DNA from: Microvelia longipes
Taxonomy: Eukaryota > Arthropoda > Insecta > Hemiptera > Veliidae
Assembly: GCA_018340805.1 (NCBI GenBank)
Contig: JACMZG010001913.1
Span: forward strand, 12,496,097 to 12,560,096
Length of the DNA stretch: 64,000 bases
Direction of reading: 5' to 3'
Made by a program: the position numbers and the translations under genes. Shown here in pieces: positions 58,640 through 64,000 of this stretch; positions within the stretch are counted from its first letter, which is position 1, and each line of letters starts with the position of its first letter. Under the pieces are notes generated by a model. It did no database searches, was not told the origin of the DNA, and saw only the letters and a program-made list of their open reading frames with translations.

Positions 58640-59095
58640 TAACATCTTGGTTAATTCATAAAAAAAATTTCTTGTACATTCTAGAAACGCATTATTTTGA
58701 CACTTGTACTTACAAGTTTTCTGTACAATGGTTTGTAAGATTTGAAGGGGAGATAATCAAATTTTAATAGAATTTGACACAATTATAGGAGATCATATAC
58801 ATAAGAGATCCTTGCGGTAAAACTTGTAACCTAATAAAGTTTTTTTTTTAGAAAATTGTATAAAAACCACTTTATATTACCATTCAACTTTTAGACATTA
58901 GTGAAACAAATTTCTTACAATTATTTGTAAACTTTTAGCTTTTCTCTTGAAGTATACAAGACTTGTACTTTTGTTTAACGGGGCCCTTGATTTAAAACAT
59001 AGTCTTGTTATTAAATTGCAAAAAATATTTTTTGCAAAATTTCGTTCTATTATTAATTAGTATTTTTGGTATTAGCTTTTCATTCCCCTATAATT
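58640..59095. other. 3' flank of gene C
   Basis: AT-rich; expected to hold the 3' UTR of gene C, but no canonical AATAAA close to the stop was seen. Confidence 0.35.
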
Positions 59096-59099
59096 TTTG

Positions 59100-59456
59100 T
59101 TATCTCCAAGATAATACTGAATTAACTTTAATATTAGGCATGAACTGAATGGCTTTTTTAGCATCTTGTACTGAACAACAGATGATCTTGCCTAATTTAA
59201 CATCTCTACCGAACTTCCACCCATTCAATGGACAGATATCTTTGCAGAGTGGTGTTTTCGGTGGACCATCAAAAGGATTGTTGCTGGAAATAAAGACAAT
59301 GCCTTCTGAATCGATGACCACGGCTTTCCAGAAGAACAAAGGAACTGGAACTCGAGCTCCCTCGAAATCCAAATAAATACTTTGTTCGATTCCTGACGAA
59401 TCCTTAAGTTTAAGAACTCCAAATGTCCCCGTTGTTACACTTGCTTTTCTTCCTTT
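59100..59456 (-). CDS. Gene C, terminal exon: DNA/RNA non-specific endonuclease, C-terminal part
   Basis: 119 codons with stop at 59100, after a TTTCTTTTAG acceptor, phase 0. Residues KGRKASVTTGTFGVLKLKD match the G-T-[FY]-G-V strand after the active site. GARVPVPLFFWKAVVIDSEG matches the VPVPxxxWKVV block of insect dsRNases, and FISSNNPFDG then CKDICPLNGW supply the conserved NNP and cysteines. The enzyme class cuts DNA and RNA, often double-stranded RNA, after secretion into gut lumen or haemolymph. The end at SVLSWR is a plausible full C-terminus. Confidence 0.88.
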   Translation of the reverse strand, partial: KGRKASVTTGTFGVLKLKDSSGIEQSIYLDFEGARVPVPLFFWKAVVIDSEGIVFISSNNPFDGPPKTPLCKDICPLNGWKFGRDVKLGKIICCSVQDAKKAIQFMPNIKVNSVLSWR

Positions 59457-59547
59457 CTAAAAGAAAAACGAAATTTAAATAAATTAAAAATTCATTTGTG
59501 AGTATAGTTTAATATAAAGATTTTCACCTAATCATCGAAGAAATTAA

Positions 59548-59611
59548 GAAAATATTATATATTTTATATATATAAAATATATATATGTATTATATAATAA
59601 TATATATATAT

Positions 59612-59642
<31 letters not shown>
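59548..59642. repeat. (TA)n microsatellite
   Basis: TA-rich tract abutting the truncated MITE on its right. Confidence 0.9.
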
Positions 59643-59893
59643 GCCGAAACATCGAAAAAACTAACTTGAACACCTTCGAAAATTAGTATTATGAAATCAA
59701 CGTTGCAAAATTTAATTAACTTATGTAATAGTACATTTAAAATACAAAATAAAACACAAACTTATATTATGACCTTAAGACACACTTAGAGGAGGTTTGA
59801 TTGAGGTTACACAGAGCCCTTTAGAGCCCCAATAAGATGTTTCAAGCTTCTCAAAGTATTAAGATATGGTATGCCTGTATGGTAATATATCAG
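59643..59893 (+). mobile_element. hAT-type MITE, left end replaced by (TA)n
   Basis: GAAACATCGAAAAAACTAAC, TAGAGGAGGTTTGATTGAGG, TTACACAGAGCCC and TTCAAGCTTCTCAAAGTAT follow the family order. The left TIR is missing and the right end is degraded. Confidence 0.65.
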
Positions 59894-60487
59894 TATGTTG
59901 CAAAAGGTCTTATGTTTTTTTAAGTTATTCACAATTTCAAGTAATATAAGAAGAGTTTTTTAACTCATGAAACAATTATATTATAAAATTCACAAACATG
60001 TTAGAATTACGTGCCAGATACAAGCATAGCTAAAGAGTTACAAGTTAAAAAAGGAAAAGTTTATGAGTTTGATTAAAAATTGTTTCCAAGAAGAAATAAA
60101 TCAAAAGAAAAATCAAATGGAAAATCAAAGGCTTTCATGTTAAATTCTTTATATTATTTCTTAAAGTTTTATAATTAGCATAAAAAACTTATACGCATAA
60201 CTTTAAAAATAAACTGTTGAAAATTAGTCAATGCTTCGTTTGGTATTTTTAACGCTTCATTACTTTGTTTGAAAAAATAGCCTAAAAAAGTTTTTAAAAA
60301 GTAAATTTATTCCGAGTTTTTCCGACGTCAGCATAATTTGATAAATTATTTTTTTTAAGGAACAAATATAAAAATGTATTTTTTTTTAAAGAAGTAATCT
60401 TGTTTATTTGATAAAACCAATTAAGAGTCGGTTATCGTTTATATAAACTATTAGCTAAGCTTTCACTGTACAGGATTTGGATTTTAA

Positions 60488-61216
60488 CTGTTCAAGCTAG
60501 ATAGGTGAAATTGGTCTCGTTGGAAATCTGAGTAAATTTTCTAAAGGACGAACTATTCCCTATGTCAAATATTTTGGAACTACTGCCCAAACATTTGCAT
60601 GAAAAATGATTTTTTGCAATAATTGACTTTTATGGTAAGGCTTTAGAGGAAGTAAGAGATGAGCAAAAAGTTTAGCCAAGAACGGAAAAAACTTCTCTTA
60701 TGATTGCTATATTCTCTTGGGAAAAACTAATTTTTGGTATAGTAGTACACAAAATAATAAAAAATCTCTAAAACGGGGGGAAAGAGTGGTTTTAGAGAAA
60801 AAAAGTTTAAGAATAAAATATGTTTATTTTGCCCCTTACAGTTTAAATAGCTTATTATTAGTTCCCTTTCGAAAAAAAATTGTTAAAATAACACACTGTT
60901 ATTTTAACAACACAAAAATCATCAGTTTTTGCAACTTCTTGCTGCAATATCTTATATTTTTGACTATAGAATGTATAAAAATATTTAGATTTTCTTAAAG
61001 GGCAATCTAGGCTAAACTTTTGCTCATCTGTGTCTTCCTCTAATGCCTTACCATAAAAATTCAATACAATTTTATTTATGCAAAAAATCATTTTTAAAGC
61101 AAAATTTTGGGCAGTAGTTCCAAAATATTTGACATGGTCAATAATTTGTCATTTAGAAAATTTACTTAGATTTCCAACGAGATTAATTTCACCTTTCTAG
61201 CTTGAACAGTTTAAAC
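60488..61216. mobile_element. Foldback element with about 200-bp arms, inside gene C intron
   Basis: AACTGTTCAAGCTAGATAGG and TCGTTGGAAATCTGAGTAAA on the left match inverted TTTACTTAGATTTCCAACGA and CTAGCTTGAACAGTT on the right. Inner blocks TATTTTGGAACTACTGCCCA and GATGAGCAAAAGTTTAGCC also pair. The centre frames have no known domain. Confidence 0.78.
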
Positions 61217-61385
61217 GCTATTAACAATTTGATGATGTGAGATCAAATATTTTTTTAACATTTTAAAATTGACCTTGTGGAAAAACGGTTGAAGGTCGGG
61301 GTTTATATAATAAAACATTTTTTGTTCCCTCTGAGGAGTACTATCACCTCTTTCTTTGATGGACTCTTTATATGAAACACCCTGC

Positions 61386-61476
61386 ATATATATATATATA
61401 TTATATATATATATATATATATAATATATATATATATATAATATATATATATTATATATATATATATATATATTGC
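61386..61476. repeat. (TA)n microsatellite
   Basis: TA tract next to the gene C donor site; the open frame through it is an artefact. Confidence 0.93.
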
Positions 61477-61511
61477 ATTATGTACCACTAATAATGTTTT
61501 TAACCATGTAC

Positions 61512-61736
61512 CTTAGCAGCTATCTGCTTGACTCTTCTTTCAACCACAGCCCAATTGCCAGAGTTGATAGTTTGCCACTGTGGTGCTGCATTGATAAAGT
61601 AGTAAGTAGCATGCTGATAATTAGAATAGAGAAAATCGGCATCAGCTGCTAAATGTCCTTTTGCGAGAAATTGGTCTTTATCATCTATGTACTCATCTGT
61701 GTCTAGTTGTCTTTCTAGCATTGCTTTTTGTTTGCT
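61512..61736 (-). CDS. Gene C, penultimate exon: active-site exon of the non-specific endonuclease
   Basis: 75 codons exactly, between a CATTTTATAG acceptor and GCTAAG|GTACAT, phase 0 at both ends. KGHLAADADFLYSNYQHATY contains the catalytic His in KGH, where most relatives have [D]RGH. YFINAAPQWQTINSGNWAVV then ERRVKQIAAK carries the conserved APQWQ...N.GNW..E block with the metal-binding Asn. Together with 59100-59456 this is the second half of a roughly 400-residue dsRNase-type protein. The N-terminal exons are not recognisable in 61737-64000 and probably lie beyond the window. Confidence 0.9.
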
Positions 61737-63400
61737 CTATAAAATGCAAGAGATAACAATTAAACTAATTATTGCATTTTGCTTATTAGGAGTTTCAATT
61801 TAACATTTGTAGTTATCAAAATATTTGTTACAATATAATTAAAAACCTAAATAATGCTGACTCGCTATTTCTTATTATACTATTTTTATCCCTCTTTGAG
61901 GTAAAATCTTAAACTTACCGCGAGAAAACAACGTGTTGCTTACGAGCAGTAAGTTGCTCCCGCTGCAGTTAATTATTATTAAGTCTCTTTCTAGTTTTTC
62001 CCTTCGGCAAGTCTAGGAAACCAACTAAATAAATACCATGGCTAACCTCGAAATGGCTTCTCAAAATTAAGGCTTATGGCACGGAGTACTTAGAACTAAT
62101 AGTCTCTGCTTATGGCTTATATTATATTCTTTAAACTTTAACTAATCCAGTTTTTATCATACACATACTAAACCATCAATACATTTACGTTATTCATTTT
62201 AATCTATCTCTTAATATGGCAGGCGCTATCACTTAAATACCAATTACATTTTTACATTAAGTTGAAACTTATTTACATTCTATGTCCATAAATGTTTTTT
62301 CAATTTTTTAAGCGGAACGATTACCGATAAAATCCGATACAAATATCCGAGGTAACTCGTATCTGACGTCTCATTTTTATTTTAAATTAATAATCTTAAT
62401 TGATAATATTAAATATCACGTCCAAAATTTGATTTTAACTAAACTTCATCGTATATTTCCTTTTCCTTCTTATAAATTGTATTCTTTTTAATTTTGTTTA
62501 CGAAGGCAATAACTAGTGCTTTAGTTACCTTGTCTTTACCTTGTACCCTCAGAATTTTACAACATGAGAGTAAAACAAGTACTTACAAATTTAAGTAACA
62601 CTTTACCCTTATTATTTATAACAATGTGGGGACTTAGTTTTGAAATAGAGGTGGTTTTAAGACTAGGGACTAGTTGTCCTTTTTGCCAAAGCCCGTGAGA
62701 TAACAGAAGGAAACATTATAGTCTTTTTTAAGGTTTTAGGGCTTAACAGCATTTTACACTTAAACTAAAGGAAAAATTCTCGTTGGGTATTTTATAGAAA
62801 ATATAGTTTGTCAAGAACCTTGAAGACATTGTGGAAGGAAGCAGGTAAGTAATCTTTCTTTATCTACAATCGGTGGTTTATGCCAAAGGTATAAACCAAA
62901 GGTACCAAAGGTATATTAATATGAGCACTTCAGATGCTTTTCTTTACTCACCTAGGCAAATCTTAAACGTACAAGAAAAATAACGAAGACCACTTCTAAT
63001 GCTCTTCTAGTCCGTGAGTCAGGGCCGAAAATGTGACTCATTGTGTACTACTTCAAACTATTTTTTTCTGAATATATGTCTTAAATTATGAAGGAAAAGC
63101 ATAGTCTGTCTACCCAGAGTAGAGCCCTTCCTATGAATGCGCTCGCTCAAAATAATAGAAAATCACCCAAACTCGTTTTCTTGCAACAGTTGGTTTCCGG
63201 TAGGTCGTATACAAAACGTAAAAACAACATTTTTTAAAGCTCATAAAATTTGCTATAAAACAAGTGTTTTTTTTTCTAACTCGTCCTAAGTGAAGTATGA
63301 CATTTTGTAATTGAACCAAAAAATGCACAAAATCCAATAATTAACAAAATAGTTATTGGACTGTTAAGAATTAAAATTCTAGGTTAATTAATGAAGACTT
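61737..63400. other. Gene C upstream intron or flank
   Basis: 61865-62060 is a decayed family B relative (CCTCTTTGAGGTAAAATCTT, GCTCCCGCTGCAGTTAA). The rest shows no exon I can support; a donor-like CCTAG|GTGAGT on the minus strand near 62950 is preceded by an in-frame stop in the best frame. Confidence 0.35.
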
Positions 63401-64000
63401 CAGTCCTGTAGAAATTTTTTATTTAAATTAACATTATTTACAGACGTTTCGCATGGTGAAGACAGGCATCTTCAGTGTAAACAAAAACCAAAACAAACAA
63501 TCAACACCATAAATAATTAGTAAAGCATACCAAAACCAAAAGAACATCACAAAAACTATACCACAGTTAAACAAATTAATTTGAAATACAAGGAAAAAAC
63601 AACAGCAAGTTTAAAAAAAAACAATAAAACTAAAGGTAAATGAACAAAATCAAAAAATAAACAGATAAGGTATTATTGAAATAAGGTTAGGAAAGATAGG
63701 AAGTCTGGTGGAATTTAAAAACTAAAATAAGATTTGCAAATTACGGGGGGCTAATTTTGATCGGTTTTTTTTGTTTTAAGAATGTTTGCATATATACTAT
63801 TAATATTGTTAGTATCAGTTTTTTTATTTATGCTATTGGGGTCAGTTTTTATATATAGGCTTTCTAGAATCCGTCGTTTATTGAAATGTTTTTCAGTGTG
63901 AAGTACTTGAACATGGTCGTTGTCAATTTTATGATTTTTCTTTGTCATATGTTCCGAAATAGCAGTATTAGTTTTTAAGTTGTCCATATCTTTGTTGTGT
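63400..64000 (-). mobile_element. Penelope-like element, C-terminal nuclease region and 3' end (partial)
   Basis: The minus frame from the right edge to 63751 reads HNKDMDNLKTNTAISEHMTK, then IDNDHVQVLHTEKHFNKRRI and LESLYIKTDPNSINKKTD. This matches the end of the GIY-YIG endonuclease domain of Penelope-like retroelements (AISEHxxxxxHxIxWDxxxV..E..xxKRxxxESxxI..). About 275 nt further on, 63475-63447 carries CTGAAGA-T-GCCTG-...-CATGC-GAAA then CGTC, a hammerhead-like signature. The reverse transcriptase would lie outside the window. Confidence 0.7.

Larger units (their letters stand above)
59457..61511 (-). other. Gene C intron with foldback element and microsatellites
   Basis: Bounded by GTACAT (61506-61511) and TTTTAG. 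GT-AG compliant with phase 0 on both sides. Holds a (TA)n tract, a MITE fragment and a foldback element listed separately. Confidence 0.8.

Noticed and set aside
62940..63045. Possible first exon of gene C (minus ATG...GCC TAG|GTGAGT)
   Set aside because: The best frame hits a stop exactly at the donor and the peptide does not resemble a nuclease N-terminus.

Overview
The window is AT-rich, repeat-dominated nuclear DNA from an arthropod, most likely an insect. This rests on two cuticular-protein genes, one with a Rebers-Riddiford chitin-binding motif and one with repeated PAPLNxDGTV units. A secreted-type DNA/RNA non-specific nuclease gene of the insect dsRNase kind adds support. The species cannot be named. 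Host coding sequence is only about 2 kb of 64 kb, split into small exons by introns of up to about 8 kb that are filled with transposable elements.

Host genes, all on the minus strand. Gene A (1-5958, running off the left edge) is a small CPR cuticle protein with a 12-nt first coding exon. Gene B (18879-35128) is a 462-residue repeat-built cuticle protein with the same start architecture: a 12-nt first exon, a second exon ending the signal peptide in ALGEYQ, and a phase-1 intron before the body exon. The two look like paralogues that share a secretion module but carry different bodies. Gene C (59100-61736, 5' part not found) is the C-terminal half of a non-specific endonuclease. An orphan possible exon lies near 57.2 kb.

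Mobile DNA, left to right. There are LINE 3' remnants (1.25-1.6, 13.1, 14.7-15.2, 38.6 kb), a tRNA-derived SINE-like unit (5.7 kb) and at least eight copies or fragments of a hAT-type MITE (TIR CATAGAGATATA, 8-bp target duplications). Other short elements include a second hAT-type MITE, a TA-flanked MITE, a third family with TIR ACGACACACGG, and many long inverted-repeat (foldback) elements. A nearly complete Ty3/gypsy LTR retrotransposon (47760-52337) has almost identical LTRs. The C-terminal part of a Penelope-like element lies at the right edge.

Two patterns look most worth following up. First, a dispersed family (called family A below) carries a segment closely resembling the internal control region of 5S rRNA, in at least six places and both orientations. 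Second, a CTGAnGA-T-hairpin-GAAA signature recurs at about nine places with different but mostly base-paired stems. It resembles the catalytic core of hammerhead ribozymes, and one copy lies downstream of the Penelope-like fragment.

Sequence quality: every pol frameshift I could resolve in the young LTR element falls in a short mononucleotide run, and a 1.3-kb tandem duplication differs between copies mostly by run-length changes. Both suggest residual long-read consensus errors, so single-base frameshifts here should not be over-read.
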